Source: Clostridia bacterium (GTDB lineage: Bacteria; Bacillota; Clostridia; UBA1381). From it: a stretch of DNA of 64,000 bases. The notes beneath the pieces were generated by a model. The model was not told where the DNA came from and made no database searches. It was given only the letters and a program-made list of their open reading frames with translations. Location: the NCBI GenBank assembly GCA_017935675.1, contig JAGBHE010000037.1:17244-81243 (forward strand), written 5' to 3'. This document shows positions 10,416 to 19,984 of this stretch, one piece after another. Each line of letters starts with the position of its first letter. The stretch's first letter is position 1. The translations under genes were made by a program, and so were the position numbers.

Positions 10416-12167
10416 ATGAGAAAAATCAGCATAGTTCTTACCGCATGTTTTCTTCTTGCTTTTGCACAGACGGCTTATGCTGCCGAAACGGCGGATTATA
10501 TGCCGTACATGTATGAGGATTTTGAGGATTTGACATTGGGTGTGGCAGATCCCGGCATGACAGTGTCAGAGCCTGTTGAAGGCGGATACGGGAGAAGTGC
10601 CGGCGCTCTGAGAGTGACACAGAACGGTAATATGCGTGCCGTTTTATTTCCCATTGATATGGAGATGGGCAGAAGCTATACCATTTCGATGAAGATTAAA
10701 TTACTTGATGATATAATGGTCAATAACGGAAGCTTTGTCATGTACTTCAAAAGCCCTGACGGCTCCAAAACCGGCTATGTGCAGCCGGCATTTTCCGGAG
10801 TGGATTTTGCATCAAAGGAATGGGTTGAAGTCAGCGCCGGCTACACCTTTGATGGAAGGGCAAGGGTTGCCGGTGTGGGCAATATAGATGTTACGGGCGA
10901 GGGCGGAACAATCGAGCTTCGTATCGGAGACGGTAATCTTCAGGCAATAACAGGAGGAAGCTCATTTTCTTACCTTATTGATGATGTGTGCGTAAAGCCG
11001 GCGGATTTGGCTCCCTCACAGGTCCCGGACCGTGTTGACACTCCGCAGCCGGAGCCTGACCCCGAGGAGTTTTTAAACAAGGTTGTAAACGGTGATTTTA
11101 CAGCTCCCTTAGACGGTACATGGACGCCGACAAATGCTGAAATTTTTGTTTCGGAGGACGTTCCCGAAAACAGCGGATTTACAAATTCTCTTTATGTTAA
11201 GGAAACCGGCAACAACGGACGGTATGAGCAAAGCATAGAATTAAAGTCCGGAGAGATGTATAAGCTTTCCTTCTGGGCAAAGGGAATCGGTGCAAAGGAC
11301 GGAGTTTCGGTTGCAGGCTCTGAAATTGTTCCGAGATTTACAGATGAAGATGGAAACACTATAAGAATAACGGACGGCTCCCTCGTGTTTGCAGAGGAGT
11401 GGACGCAATATGAAAAAACCTTCACGGCTGAAGGAAATTATAAGGCGTTTCACTTTATAACGGGTACAAACGGAAGAAACAGAACGGAGTATAATATAAC
11501 GGGAATATCCATTAAAAAGGTAATTCCCGGTGACAGCGGCGGCGAAGACGATGATGAGCCCCTGTCATATACCACTCCGGAAATAAGAAATGTTTCCGTA
11601 AGCGGATATTTGACAGTCAATCAGACAATTGATATTACCTGTGAATATCTCGGGCAAAACGATAAAACAGGTCTTGTTCAGCTTTTCAAAAAAGCGGAGG
11701 ACGGCGGCTGGGCAAGCATTATGAGAAGCGAATTTACAGATGTTGTAAGCTACACCTTTAAGGAATCGGATGCGAATCAGGAGCTTAAGCTTTTAATTGT
11801 TCCGATGGATACCACAGGTCAGACAGGCGGCTACAGGGAGAAGGAGCTTGGCTTGATTTCATCAGAGCTTTCAATTGTTCCGTGCTTTACAAGCGGTATT
11901 TCGGGAACTGTAAGCGCTGATATTTATATCGGTAACTACGGAAATGAAGCAAATGTTGTAGGTATACTTGTTCTTCTTGATGAGGATAATACCTGCGTTG
12001 CATCAGCCTATGTGCATTCACAGACCTTTTTCGGAGAAACTGAAACAGTAACCGTATCCGCAGAAAATCCCGGAAATATTGCTGTTAAAGCAAAGCTTTA
12101 TTTGTGGGAGGGAACAAGCGATATAAATACAACAATGGTTCCTCTTGCAGACAGTATAGAGCTTTAA
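10416..12167 (+). CDS. Secreted carbohydrate-binding-like protein
   Basis: 583 residues with a clear signal peptide (about 1-22, ending AYA/AETA). Two jelly-roll modules of CBM4/9 type are visible (about 27-195, opening YEDFEDL, and about 225-370, opening VVNGDFTAP with WTQYEKTFTAEG). They are joined by a Pro/Glu/Asp-rich linker. The C-terminal 190 residues are two beta-sandwich domains that end in the motif AKLYLWEGTSDINTT. That ending resembles the C-termini of the proteins at 12256, 39918 and 55363. No enzyme motif is seen, so a binding or structural role at the polysaccharide is likely. The ribosome site AAGGAGGAG lies just upstream of the ATG. Confidence 0.75.
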   Translation: MRKISIVLTACFLLAFAQTAYAAETADYMPYMYEDFEDLTLGVADPGMTVSEPVEGGYGRSAGALRVTQNGNMRAVLFPIDMEMGRSYTISMKIKLLDDIMVNNGSFVMYFKSPDGSKTGYVQPAFSGVDFASKEWVEVSAGYTFDGRARVAGVGNIDVTGEGGTIELRIGDGNLQAITGGSSFSYLIDDVCVKPADLAPSQVPDRVDTPQPEPDPEEFLNKVVNGDFTAPLDGTWTPTNAEIFVSEDVPENSGFTNSLYVKETGNNGRYEQSIELKSGEMYKLSFWAKGIGAKDGVSVAGSEIVPRFTDEDGNTIRITDGSLVFAEEWTQYEKTFTAEGNYKAFHFITGTNGRNRTEYNITGISIKKVIPGDSGGEDDDEPLSYTTPEIRNVSVSGYLTVNQTIDITCEYLGQNDKTGLVQLFKKAEDGGWASIMRSEFTDVVSYTFKESDANQELKLLIVPMDTTGQTGGYREKELGLISSELSIVPCFTSGISGTVSADIYIGNYGNEANVVGILVLLDEDNTCVASAYVHSQTFFGETETVTVSAENPGNIAVKAKLYLWEGTSDINTTMVPLADSIEL

Positions 12168-12201
12168 AAGACGGCATGCATCTGTAATGAAAAGTAGATT
12201 T

Positions 12202-12216
12202 AGCCGGATTCCGGCT
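12202..12216 (+). other. Small intergenic GC hairpin
   Basis: AGCCGG and CCGGCT face each other across a 3-base loop in the gap before the gene at 12256. There is no T-run, so it is more likely an mRNA stabiliser or attenuator than a terminator. Confidence 0.35.
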
Positions 12217-12255
12217 TGTCGATAAAGGAAAACTAAAATTAAGGAGGAAACGGAA

Positions 12256-15177
12256 ATGAAAATGAAGAAAATTTTAAGTGCTGTTTTAGCGTCAGCTATG
12301 GTACTGTCTCTTGTATCGGTGCAGACAACAGCGCAGGCAGCTCCCGCAGTATCAAGTGTTGCCTATATCGGTGACGCATCATCAAATGCCGGATGGCAGG
12401 CACAGCTTACAAGCGACTTGGGCGCTGAGGCTGCATATACGGCAGCAGAAAGCATGAGAGATGCAATGCTCAATTTGCCTCAAATAAAACAGGCGAATCC
12501 CGATATGGTGGTAATTGATGCGTCAATTGCCGGAGCAGGTGAGGAAAAGTTCTTTGAAAGCGTATTGCTTACGATTCAGAGCTTTGACAAAACTCCGTAT
12601 GTTGCAATTGTTTCGGAGTCAAGTAATGAGGCATCGTTTAATTACACGGAGAGCTTAGCGGTTAATTTTGACGTTGACTGGATTTGCCTTGAGGATTTGG
12701 GCGAGGCGGATTCTGTTATGAATGAGCTTACATATAAACCTATAGGTGCTCCGAAGCCCGGTAAAAAGCTTTCGTCATATTCAAGTGTTGTTGACCCTGA
12801 ATTAAAATACAGCGGCACGATAACAGATGAAACCAAGAAGATAATGGTATACGGCGAGTATGTTATGATTAAAACCGGCGCAGCCTCCGGTAAATATTCG
12901 GTAAAAATAAATAACATAAACTCGTCATCGGATATTGCCTCAAGTGACGGTGTGACATTTTATAAAGACCGTCTCGGCAAAGTGAATTGGAGTGAGGTTG
13001 TAATTACTGCGACAGGAACAGTTGACATTCTCGGTGTATATTCAGACGCCGTTCCTGAAACAGATGTTATAAAGCTCGGATTTGAGGATAATGACATCAC
13101 AGTCCTCAGACCTTATGACGCTAATATGAGCTGGGAATCAAATGTTGACGGAGACGCGGCAGTTCGCACAAAGAAAACAAGAAATACAGGTGATGTAGAC
13201 GTAGCCGTAAAGCTGAATTTTGGCGTGGAATATAAAATCTCGGCAAAGGTTAAGCCCATTTCCGATTTTACGGACATTATGATTCATAAGAAGCAATTAC
13301 GAACCGATGCGGAGGGGTATTTAACGACAGGATCGGGATTTGCAAGCACTGCTGTAAAGGTTACGCCCGGCGAATGGACTGAGATAAGCACAACCTTTAT
13401 CCCTGAGCAAAAGGTATATGTAGGCGGCGGTAAATATGCTGAGGACGGCACTGAATACTGTCAGATAGCCTTCCGGGGAGGCCCCGGCGATAACAGCAAC
13501 ACCGATGCGGAATTTTATATTGATGATATTGTGATTGAAAAGGTTATTCCTTCCGAAAAATTATATAGCTTTGACATTGATTTTGAGAATAAAAGTGCAG
13601 CTCCCGGTTATCTTAATACAGGCGATAAGGTGACTGCAAGCTATGTTGAGGGTGCAGGTGAGGACGGCGGCACAGTTGTCCAGTTTACCGGTCCGTCATC
13701 TGAAATGGTAAGAGTAAATGATTTCTATCTCACGCCGAACAGATATTATACAATCAGCTATAAGATAAGGGGAATAAGTGATAACAGCGTCGGTCTTTAT
13801 CCTTTGCTTTTTGCCGAAAGGGCAGGTAAATTAAAAAGAAGCAACGGCGATGATGCGTCGATTTATCCGAATACCGGAAATTACCCGTGTCTTTCCGGAG
13901 CACAGATATCAAAAGAGTGGCAAACAGTAACGTATACCTATCATCCCACGGCAGAATATTCTGATTATGAGGGACGGACAAATATGTATTTCAGACTGTG
14001 CACTGCAAACTCAGCCGGTGCCTATTTTAATGATTCGGCAATAATTCAGCTTGACGATTTCAAGGTAATTCCTGAGGATTTGATTTACGGCGGAGACTTT
14101 GAAGGAAATGTCAGTCCGGATAACAAGAGGTATGCAGCTCAGGTCGCCTTTGAAAGCATAACCGGAATGGACGGGAATCCCACAAAGGCGCTTAAATGGG
14201 GCTTTAATACCGATGCCAGCGAATTGTACTGGTATTTGGCTTGCCGGCCGGGAAAGAAATACAGATTCAGCTTTGATTATAAGGCGGCGGAGGGAAATTC
14301 GTTTACTGTATCGCCTATTTTACACTATGCGACAAGTAAAATTAAAGACGCAAACGGAGAGACAATCCCTTACACCGGTAAAGGCTTTATATATCTGACA
14401 AATGCAAAGACTGCGGAGGCTGAATGGCAAACTCTTACCGCGGAGTTTGTATATGAGGATGCGTACGGCTTTGTCGTATCACCGTCTCTGTGGCTGAGGG
14501 CCGGAACAAAGGATGCTGCCAATAAAGAAGGCGCTGTATATCTTGATAATCTGAAGCTTGTTGAGGTTCCTTATATTGATAATATAAATGCCGCTGAGCT
14601 TAGCTTCGGTAAAAGGACGGCTGTAACCTTTGCTGATAACATAGGCGGTAACATGGGATATATTTATAAAGTATATTCAGATGACGCAATTTATGCAAGC
14701 GGTTATACAAAGTCTCCCGCCTTCAGCTTCAATAACTATGCCGCATACGGAAAAAAGCTTTATGCGGATATTCAGTATATTGATTCGGAAGGCAATATAT
14801 CTGCTCCTTGTACCGGAGAGCTTGGCTTGGTAACGGGCGGGGATGTTAAGTTTTCTGCGGAGGCAGGCTTTGCGACAACGGTCAATGATTTCTATGACGG
14901 AAAGGTTATCGGAAAGGCATTAATTCAGAATGATGAGAATACAAAGACAGTAATGCTCGGAATTGCTGTTTATGAAATCGATGACGCCGGAAATGAAATA
15001 AGAATTTTGTCTTTTGATACAACCGACTGCAATCTTGCTCCGTATGAAGAAAAAAGCTTTACAGTAGAGCCGAAAGCGATTGATGCGGATAAGAATCTAT
15101 CCGCAAAGGTGTTTGTTTGGGATTCATTAACAGGCCTTACACCTTGCTGCTCTGCAAGCAAAATGAATAATCTTTAA
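12256..15177 (+). CDS. Secreted multi-module carbohydrate-binding-like protein
   Basis: 973 residues. The signal peptide (about 1-29, ending AQAAP) is followed by an N-terminal domain (about 30-270). Residues 40-150 look like an SGNH/flavodoxin-like alpha-beta segment (MVVIDASIAGAG) without a visible Ser-Gly-Asn catalytic set. Three successive jelly-roll modules follow (about 275-430, 435-610, 612-770), each with an EWxxxxxTF-type strand and a closing DDI/DDF/DNL strand. The C-terminus (about 775-973) ends with AKVFVWDSLTGLTPCC, a tail shared with other secreted proteins in this window. It is preceded by AAGGAGG and an 88-base gap containing a small GC hairpin (12202-12216). It probably helps hold glycans near the cell; no enzyme function can be assigned. 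Confidence 0.75.
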   Translation: MKMKKILSAVLASAMVLSLVSVQTTAQAAPAVSSVAYIGDASSNAGWQAQLTSDLGAEAAYTAAESMRDAMLNLPQIKQANPDMVVIDASIAGAGEEKFFESVLLTIQSFDKTPYVAIVSESSNEASFNYTESLAVNFDVDWICLEDLGEADSVMNELTYKPIGAPKPGKKLSSYSSVVDPELKYSGTITDETKKIMVYGEYVMIKTGAASGKYSVKINNINSSSDIASSDGVTFYKDRLGKVNWSEVVITATGTVDILGVYSDAVPETDVIKLGFEDNDITVLRPYDANMSWESNVDGDAAVRTKKTRNTGDVDVAVKLNFGVEYKISAKVKPISDFTDIMIHKKQLRTDAEGYLTTGSGFASTAVKVTPGEWTEISTTFIPEQKVYVGGGKYAEDGTEYCQIAFRGGPGDNSNTDAEFYIDDIVIEKVIPSEKLYSFDIDFENKSAAPGYLNTGDKVTASYVEGAGEDGGTVVQFTGPSSEMVRVNDFYLTPNRYYTISYKIRGISDNSVGLYPLLFAERAGKLKRSNGDDASIYPNTGNYPCLSGAQISKEWQTVTYTYHPTAEYSDYEGRTNMYFRLCTANSAGAYFNDSAIIQLDDFKVIPEDLIYGGDFEGNVSPDNKRYAAQVAFESITGMDGNPTKALKWGFNTDASELYWYLACRPGKKYRFSFDYKAAEGNSFTVSPILHYATSKIKDANGETIPYTGKGFIYLTNAKTAEAEWQTLTAEFVYEDAYGFVVSPSLWLRAGTKDAANKEGAVYLDNLKLVEVPYIDNINAAELSFGKRTAVTFADNIGGNMGYIYKVYSDDAIYASGYTKSPAFSFNNYAAYGKKLYADIQYIDSEGNISAPCTGELGLVTGGDVKFSAEAGFATTVNDFYDGKVIGKALIQNDENTKTVMLGIAVYEIDDAGNEIRILSFDTTDCNLAPYEEKSFTVEPKAIDADKNLSAKVFVWDSLTGLTPCCSASKMNNL

Positions 15178-15210
15178 TATTTATTCATAAGAGAGAAAGG
15201 ACATAATTTT

Positions 15211-16812
15211 ATGAAAAAGAAAATATTGGCGCTTACGGCGCTTTTAGCGGCAGCTGCAGCCCTTACGGGCTGCGGCGGCAAAACCGATCAGGCTGCCGAC
15301 GGAGGCAAAATGACAATTTCATGGCTTGGTGTTCCGTATAACAGCTCTGCACAGGAGGGAACAGACGCCGAGCTTATGCTGGAAGAAAAGTTTAATGTTG
15401 AAATTAAGCCGATTTTCTATGCATCTGCAAATTACAATGATAAAAAAACAATGCTTATGGCAGGCGGTGAAACTCCCGATATTATATATGAAATGGATCC
15501 TTCAAATGTTGTGGCAGACGCAGAACAGGGATTTCTTTCGAGTGTTGATTATAAAACTATTGCAAAAACAGCTCCGACGGTGTATAATGTAATTAAGGAA
15601 AATGCTCCTAAGGCATGGCTTTATTCAAGGGTTGAGGATGAAAACTACGGTATTCCAAATCTTAATTACGGAAATATGCTTGGAAGACTCGGTGTGTGGA
15701 GAATGGATTGGCTTAAAAAGGTTGGTATAGATAAAGTGCCCGAGACGATTGAAGAAATGCATGATGCGCTTTATAAAATCACCTTCAGCGATCCTGACGG
15801 CAACGGTAAAAAAGACACATACGGAATGACAGGAGATATAACAAACTGGCACACAATGTTCACGGAGGTTTTCGGCGCTTACGGAGTTTTGCCGTACAAT
15901 TGGATGGAGCAGGACGGAAAGGTGATTTACGGAGGCTTTGCCGACGGAATAACGGATGCAATCGACACGATTTCAGCATGGTATAAGGAGGGGATTATTC
16001 ATCCCGACTTTATAACAGATAATGTTTTTGAAAGCGGCAAGGAGAAATTTACAAGCGGAAATGTAGGCTATATCAACCAGAACGGCGGGTATATTGACCC
16101 TGCAAGCACAACAACCATTGCAGCGGTAACAAAGCAGATTTATCCCGAGGCTGAGGTTGTAAGCTCCAAGTTTGTAAAGGGCCCGGACGGCAAGAGCGGA
16201 ACGCAGAGCTGGGGCGCTCCCTGCCATATAGTATGTTTCGGTGCGCAGCTTCAAAAGGATGAGGCTAAGCTTCAGAAAATTCTTGAAATTTTTGAGGGAA
16301 CCATTTCTGACGCCGAATTTCTTCAGAATTTAAAAATGGGCAAGGAAGGCGAAATATGGCAGTTAAGGGATAAAGAAAAGGGCTTTAAGGCAGGCTTTGA
16401 CTGGATAACTCCTTATGACGATAATTCCAAGAGAACTAATTCCTGTATTGACAACTCCTTTGGAAGCCCATCCTTCTTCGTACCGGTAACACCTTCAATG
16501 GAGGTATATAAAGACCACATTATGGCGGATCAGGAAGCGTTTACGGAGGAATATAAAATGATGGAAAACGGTCTTACAGACGCGTTTTTAAAGCCGGACA
16601 CACTTCCTTCGTCAGCGGATTGCTTTGCGGATCTTCGCACACAGCAGATTAACATTCTTGTTAAGGCAATAAAGGGCGAAATTTCATCCGCGGATTATCT
16701 TTCAGAATTCCGTGCAGCCTGGGAAAAGGGCGGCGGGCTTAAGCTTGAGGAGGAGGCAAAGGAGCTCAGCTCAACAATTGATACCATTGTTAAAGAAGTA
16801 GAGGCTGATTAA
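15211..16812 (+). CDS. Sugar ABC transporter substrate-binding lipoprotein (LplA-type, CUT1)
   Basis: 533 residues. An N-terminal signal sequence ends in the lipobox L18-T-G-C21, so Cys21 is the lipidated residue and the protein is tethered to the outer face of the membrane. The following sequence (MTISWLGVPYN, ETPDIIYEMDPS, DPDGNGKKDTYGMTGD) is typical of the long family-1 oligosaccharide-binding proteins related to LplA. The DxDxNxxxDxxG segment is the calcium-loop-like stretch seen in this group. It lies directly before two matching permeases and after a set of secreted glycan-active proteins, which supports uptake of oligosaccharides released outside. The substrate is not known. RBS GAGAAAGGA precedes the ATG. 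Confidence 0.9.
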   Translation: MKKKILALTALLAAAAALTGCGGKTDQAADGGKMTISWLGVPYNSSAQEGTDAELMLEEKFNVEIKPIFYASANYNDKKTMLMAGGETPDIIYEMDPSNVVADAEQGFLSSVDYKTIAKTAPTVYNVIKENAPKAWLYSRVEDENYGIPNLNYGNMLGRLGVWRMDWLKKVGIDKVPETIEEMHDALYKITFSDPDGNGKKDTYGMTGDITNWHTMFTEVFGAYGVLPYNWMEQDGKVIYGGFADGITDAIDTISAWYKEGIIHPDFITDNVFESGKEKFTSGNVGYINQNGGYIDPASTTTIAAVTKQIYPEAEVVSSKFVKGPDGKSGTQSWGAPCHIVCFGAQLQKDEAKLQKILEIFEGTISDAEFLQNLKMGKEGEIWQLRDKEKGFKAGFDWITPYDDNSKRTNSCIDNSFGSPSFFVPVTPSMEVYKDHIMADQEAFTEEYKMMENGLTDAFLKPDTLPSSADCFADLRTQQINILVKAIKGEISSADYLSEFRAAWEKGGGLKLEEEAKELSSTIDTIVKEVEAD

Positions 16813-16829
16813 GCTGATTCATACGCAGT

Positions 16830-16851
16830 CTGCGGAGATTTTTCTCCGCAG
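16830..16851 (+). promoter_or_regulatory. Intercistronic hairpin after binding-protein gene
   Basis: CTGCGGAG pairs with CTCCGCAG across a 6-base loop, followed by GCCTGCAG and five T. Such a stem between a binding-protein gene and its permeases commonly lets the binding protein be made in excess, by partial termination or by protecting the upstream mRNA. That role is inferred here. Confidence 0.55.
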
Positions 16852-16881
16852 GCCTGCAGTTTTTGCAAAGGGAATGAAAAT

Positions 16882-17826
16882 ATGAAAACTTCAAAAAATA
16901 AAAACACTGCCGCTCGAAAGAATTCAACTCTTGCGGCATACAAAAAGCATTATCAGATAGTTCTCATGCTCGTCCCGGGCATAATTTTGCTTATTTTATT
17001 TAATTATGTGCCTATGGCAGGTATTCTTATTGCATTTAAGGATTATAAATTCCTTCATGGTATATTCGGAAGTGAATGGGTGGGCATGGAGCATTTTTCA
17101 AAGCTCTTTGCCGTAGATAATTTCGGACATATCATTATGAACACTTTAAGTATCAGTGTTTATAAGCTTCTGATCGGTTTTCCGGCACCGATCATTCTGG
17201 CGCTTTTGCTGAATGAGCTTAGACTTCAGAAGCTTAAGAATGTACTTCAGACATGTACATATCTTCCGCATTTTTTCTCATGGGTTGTTCTTGCCGGAAT
17301 ATTTAAAATGATATTCTCAAATACCGGACCTGTGAACTCAATATTAATGGCAGCCGGCGTTGATAAACCGCTTGAATTTTTCAGTAACGGAACACTGTTT
17401 CGCGGAATGATTATCGGCACTTCTGTATGGCAGGGACTGGGCTGGGGTGCGATCGTGTATCTTGCAGCTCTTTCCGGCGTTGATGAATCCCTTTATGAGG
17501 CGGCATATATCGACGGCGCGAATCGCTGGAAGCAGACAATCCATATCAGTATACCGTGCATAATTCCGACTATTATAACAGTATTTATTCTCAATGTGGG
17601 AAATGTACTGAATGCCGGTTATGACCAGATTTATAATATGTATAACCCGACTGTTTATGAAACAGCCGATATTATAGAAACCTATGTTATGAGAGCATTG
17701 ACAAAGATGGATTACGGCGTTGGTACTGCGGCAGGTCTTTTTAAGTCCGTAATCGGAATGATTCTTGTTCTTACAGCGAACTTCATTTCAAATAAGCTGA
17801 GCGATGATACGCTCGGTATAATGTAG
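16882..17826 (+). CDS. Sugar ABC transporter permease (LplB-type, CUT1)
   Basis: 314 residues with a basic cytoplasmic N-terminus and about six membrane segments (first one LMLVPGIILLILFNYVPM). The EAA loop that contacts the ATPase is visible as EAAYIDGANRWKQTIHIS. This is the MalF/LplB-like half of a carbohydrate importer. It follows the binding protein by 69 bases and precedes the second permease by 16 bases. No ATP-binding subunit is present nearby, so the pair probably shares a general MsmK/MsmX-type ATPase encoded elsewhere, as is usual for CUT1 systems in Firmicutes. Confidence 0.92.
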   Translation: MKTSKNKNTAARKNSTLAAYKKHYQIVLMLVPGIILLILFNYVPMAGILIAFKDYKFLHGIFGSEWVGMEHFSKLFAVDNFGHIIMNTLSISVYKLLIGFPAPIILALLLNELRLQKLKNVLQTCTYLPHFFSWVVLAGIFKMIFSNTGPVNSILMAAGVDKPLEFFSNGTLFRGMIIGTSVWQGLGWGAIVYLAALSGVDESLYEAAYIDGANRWKQTIHISIPCIIPTIITVFILNVGNVLNAGYDQIYNMYNPTVYETADIIETYVMRALTKMDYGVGTAAGLFKSVIGMILVLTANFISNKLSDDTLGIM

Positions 17827-17842
17827 GAGGGGGGATGAATTC

Positions 17843-18718
17843 ATGAAGCGTACACGCGGCGAAAAAATATTTAACGTATGCAATATTATTATATTATCAT
17901 TGCTTGCGTTCACGACATTATATCCGTTTCTTTATACTCTTTCCATATCCTTAAGCTCGGCGGCTGAGGCGTCAAGAGGCGGTTTTCACCTTTATCCGAA
18001 GGGTGTTAATTTCGTGGCGTATAAGATGGTTTTCAAAAACGCCGATTTGCTTATTGCATATGGGAATACGATTTTCAGAACCGTTGCCGGAACTCTCATT
18101 TCTCTTCTTGTATGCTGCTTTTACGGCTATGCACTTTCGCGCCCCGAACTTCCCCACAAGAAATTTTATACAACATTTCTTGTATTCACGATGCTTTTCA
18201 GCGGAGGGGCAGTGCCTATATATCTTACGCTTAAGAGATATGCGCTTATTGACAACAGATGGGTTTATATTTTGCCCACAATTATGAGTGCGTATAACAT
18301 AATAGTTGCAAGATCATTCTTTATGTCGATTCCGAACAGTTTGAATGAATCGGCTAAAATTGACGGCGCAAATGAGTTTTGTATCTTTTTTAGGATTATA
18401 GTTCCTCTTTCAAAGCCTATTATAATGACCCTTGCGCTTTTTGTGGCGGTAATGCATTGGAACTCATGGTATGATTCTTTGATGTATATAACGAGCAATA
18501 ATAAGATAGTTGTGCAGCTTCTTCTGCAGAGAATTGTTCAGGAGAACGATGTCCAGCAGATGACGCAGCAGATGCTGAATCCCGACCAGACTCAGTTTAC
18601 ATCGGAAACAGTAAAGTCAGCAACGATTATTGTAGCTATTCTTCCGATACTTGTATTCTATCCTTTTATCCAAAAGTATTTTACAAAGGGTATGATGCTT
18701 GGAGCGGTAAAGGGTTAA
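17843..18718 (+). CDS. Sugar ABC transporter permease (LplC/MalG-type, CUT1)
   Basis: 291 residues, about six membrane segments. The EAA loop reads ESAKIDGANEFCIFFRI, and the C-terminal YPFIQKYFTKGMMLGAVKG is the standard end of MalG-like permeases. It forms the membrane channel with the preceding permease. An AGGAGGGGG ribosome site lies between the two genes. It is the last gene of the locus: a strong hairpin terminator starts seven bases after its stop. Confidence 0.92.
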   Translation: MKRTRGEKIFNVCNIIILSLLAFTTLYPFLYTLSISLSSAAEASRGGFHLYPKGVNFVAYKMVFKNADLLIAYGNTIFRTVAGTLISLLVCCFYGYALSRPELPHKKFYTTFLVFTMLFSGGAVPIYLTLKRYALIDNRWVYILPTIMSAYNIIVARSFFMSIPNSLNESAKIDGANEFCIFFRIIVPLSKPIIMTLALFVAVMHWNSWYDSLMYITSNNKIVVQLLLQRIVQENDVQQMTQQMLNPDQTQFTSETVKSATIIVAILPILVFYPFIQKYFTKGMMLGAVKG

Positions 18719-18724
18719 AAAAAA

Positions 18725-18752
18725 CGGCAGCCTGCTTTTAGCCGGGCTGCCG
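18725..18752. terminator. Bidirectional rho-independent terminator
   Basis: CGGCAGCC and GGGCTGCCG form a GC-rich stem, followed by six T on the plus strand and preceded by eight A (a T-run on the minus strand). It serves the ABC operon and the convergent phosphofructokinase gene. Confidence 0.85.
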
Positions 18753-18758
18753 GATTTT

Positions 18759-19973
18759 TTATCTTACTTCAAATTCAATTCTGCCGCCGTTATATATTAT
18801 TTTCGGCTGACCGGAAATCAGGGGAGAGGCATATTTTATAAATTCATCTGTTACAAAAAATCCGTTTTTTGAAATCATTTCTTCGGGAATTTTCTTTTCC
18901 CTGTTGGCTACGAGACTTATGTCAAAGCTTGTGATATAGGGTTCATAATCCGCACCGCTTTTTCTGAGAATTCCAACCATAACGCCTGTCTCGCCCTCCG
19001 AAGCAAGCCTTGCACCCTCAGCACCCTGAAGAAAAGATTCATCAATATCGCATAGGGATGCTGTTTCGGAATTACAGCGCTGCAGGGTGCTGAATTCAAT
19101 AGAGCGTGTTTTAATGCCGAGATTTTCGCTTATAATATGCTCAATATACCGTCCTACGCCTCCAAGAGCCGCATGTCTGAAGCCGTCTGCTGCCGCTGTG
19201 GATTTTGCAAGCCCGGAAAGAATATAATCACCGTTTCTGCCCCGTATTCCCTCCGACACCGCTATAATGGTTGAGTTTTTCTCTTCTATGGTTTTTTCGA
19301 CATGCGTCAGAAAATCCGAGGTATCAAAGAGAACCTCCGGCAGACAGATTATGTCAACGGGCGATAAATGATTATCGTTTGCAAGGGAAGCGGCGGCTGT
19401 AAGCCAGCCTGCGTTTCTGCCCATTATTTCAGCAACGATTACGGATTTCATATCATATACACAGGTATCAAGCGCAAGCTGGCGTATTGAATTTACTATG
19501 TATTTTGCTGCGCTTCCGTAGCCGGGGGTGTGGTCCGTGAGCACAAGATCATTATCTATGGTTTTCGGAACACCTATAACGGCAACATTTTTTCCGTTTT
19601 CAGCCCCATATCTGCTGAGCTTTTCTACAGTATCCATGGAATCGTTTCCGCCGATGTAGATAAATGCGCTTATTTTATGCTTCTCAAACACCTTGAAAAT
19701 CTGCTCATAAACCTCACCCTCGTCCGGAAGCTTGTGACGGCACGAGCCGAGATATGAGGACGGTGTTTGTTTAAGAAGCCGTATTCTTTCAGGAGCGCGG
19801 AATTTTTCCATGCCTATAAAATTTTCTTCAAGGACGCCGTCTATTCCGTTAATGCTTCCGAGAACGCCTGTGAATTTCCCATAGTGCAGCGCGTAATCAA
19901 CAACGCCTGCAAGAGAAGCATTAATTGCCGCTGTCGGACCTCCTGATTGTCCTATAAGTAAATTTCTTTCCAT
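18759..19973 (-). CDS. pfp: 6-phosphofructokinase, PPi-dependent type
   Basis: 404 residues. The N-terminal IGQSGGPTAAINAS is the phosphate-donor binding start of the PFK fold. GGNDS at 108-112 places an Asp where ATP-using enzymes have Gly, and PKTIDND puts Lys at 137 where ATP enzymes have Gly. Both are the recognised markers of pyrophosphate-dependent phosphofructokinase. MGRNAGWL is the fructose-6-phosphate site. The enzyme phosphorylates fructose 6-phosphate reversibly in the cytoplasm, using PPi. The start is set by AAGGGGA upstream of the ATG. It stands alone between a terminator and a 90-base gap before rsmE. A direct assay would be needed to exclude ATP use. Confidence 0.88.
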   Translation of the reverse strand: MERNLLIGQSGGPTAAINASLAGVVDYALHYGKFTGVLGSINGIDGVLEENFIGMEKFRAPERIRLLKQTPSSYLGSCRHKLPDEGEVYEQIFKVFEKHKISAFIYIGGNDSMDTVEKLSRYGAENGKNVAVIGVPKTIDNDLVLTDHTPGYGSAAKYIVNSIRQLALDTCVYDMKSVIVAEIMGRNAGWLTAAASLANDNHLSPVDIICLPEVLFDTSDFLTHVEKTIEEKNSTIIAVSEGIRGRNGDYILSGLAKSTAAADGFRHAALGGVGRYIEHIISENLGIKTRSIEFSTLQRCNSETASLCDIDESFLQGAEGARLASEGETGVMVGILRKSGADYEPYITSFDISLVANREKKIPEEMISKNGFFVTDEFIKYASPLISGQPKIIYNGGRIEFEVR

Positions 19974-19984
19974 TTTTTTCGGTG

